A stretch of 6,065 nt of DNA from Deltaproteobacteria bacterium (GTDB lineage: Bacteria > Desulfobacterota > Desulfomonilia > UBA1062): NCBI GenBank assembly GCA_003643935.1, contig QMLJ01000087.1, forward strand, positions 1 to 6,065, given 5' to 3'. A program made the translations under genes and the position numbers. A model generated the notes under the pieces. It saw nothing but the letters and a program-made list of their open reading frames with translations, was not told where the DNA came from and did no database searches. Positions 5,980 to 6,065 of this stretch are shown here, piece by piece. Position 1 is the first letter of the stretch. Every line of letters begins with the position of its first letter.

Positions 5980-6064
5980 AGTGTCTTTGTTCACGGTCAA
6001 GGTTTTTAACCGTATGCCCATCCTTAGTACCTCTAGCACGGATATGTTTCCCAGTTCCCACACT
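5980..6064 (-). promoter_or_regulatory. Possible structured 5' leader of the export operon (partial)
   Basis: On the minus strand, just before the ribosome-binding site, three helices can form together. P1 is AGTGT (6064-6060) with ACACT (5984-5980). P2 is ATCC/GGAT stacked through a three-base bulge on GTGC/GTAC, with loop TAGAG (6043-6020). P3 is an 8-bp stem, ACGGTTAA (6013-6006) with TTGACCGT (6000-5993), with a 5-nt loop. P2 and P3 each contain one G-U pair that fits only the minus strand, the sense of the operon mRNA. CCGT in P2 (6041-6038) could instead pair with ACGG in P3 (6013-6010), so a switch between folds is possible. I recognise no riboswitch consensus, including the c-di-GMP types. 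The upstream end is cut by the window, and P1 and P2 alone could be chance. Confidence 0.3.
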
Positions 6065-6065
6065 A

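Noticed and set aside
5972..6000. Sigma70-like promoter on the minus strand: TTGACC (6000-5995), 17-bp spacer, GGTAAT (5977-5972)
   Set aside because: The -10 is weak, and the predicted start would fall in or after the Shine-Dalgarno, leaving almost no leader. The TTGACC is also one arm of a hairpin that explains it equally well.
5873..6061. Minus-strand open frame of 62 codons overlapping the export gene start
   Set aside because: It runs out of frame across the leader and the signal-peptide codons, with low-complexity charged sequence and no family resemblance.
5962..6065. Sigma54 promoter (GG-N10-GC) of the kind reported for PrsR-controlled PEP-CTERM genes
   Set aside because: No TGGCAC-N5-TTGC-like pair with correct spacing is present in the visible upstream stretch; it may lie beyond the window.

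Overview
The window carries five tightly packed genes on the minus strand, read from the right edge towards the left. They form the secretion and control part of a Gram-negative exopolysaccharide locus. At the left edge the 3' end of a glutamyl-tRNA synthetase gene (gltX) converges on them from the plus strand. The outer-membrane proteins show the cell is diderm. The protein set matches the polysaccharide genes that accompany exosortase XrtA (EpsH)/PEP-CTERM loci: a short Wza-like export protein, a TIGR03016-like outer-membrane protein, a TIGR03007-like chain-length protein, a TIGR03015-like ExeA-type ATPase and a TIGR03018-like tyrosine autokinase. These occur in Proteobacteria (including former delta groups), Nitrospirota and relatives. 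No exosortase, PEP-CTERM protein or glycosyltransferase lies in the window, so the XrtA link is inferred from gene content and the taxon is not resolved.

Layout in transcription order (right to left): a possibly structured leader (about 6064-5980); a small periplasmic OPX/Wza-like protein without a lipid anchor (5961-5422); a predicted outer-membrane beta-barrel (5425-4223); a Wzz/GumC-type polysaccharide co-polymerase (4226-2679); an AAA ATPase with one membrane segment and periplasmic LysM and SPOR domains (2677-1106); and a BY-type tyrosine kinase ending in a tyrosine cluster (1098-346). Junctions are 4-nt overlaps (ATGA, TTGA), a 1-nt gap and a 7-nt gap, so this is one translationally coupled operon.

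How they could work together: the kinase and the chain-length protein form the inner-membrane BY-kinase/PCP module that controls polymer length and export. The short OPX protein spans the periplasm. The barrel probably supplies the outer-membrane pore that this OPX protein lacks. The ATPase couples a cytoplasmic nucleotide switch to peptidoglycan through two different wall-binding domains.

Between gltX and the operon end (206-345) there is no clear terminator. The stretch instead holds a small perfect hairpin and a larger branched inverted-repeat structure (about 246-340). The G-U pairs of the latter favour plus-strand RNA. This element and the leader of the export gene are the parts least explained by known genes.
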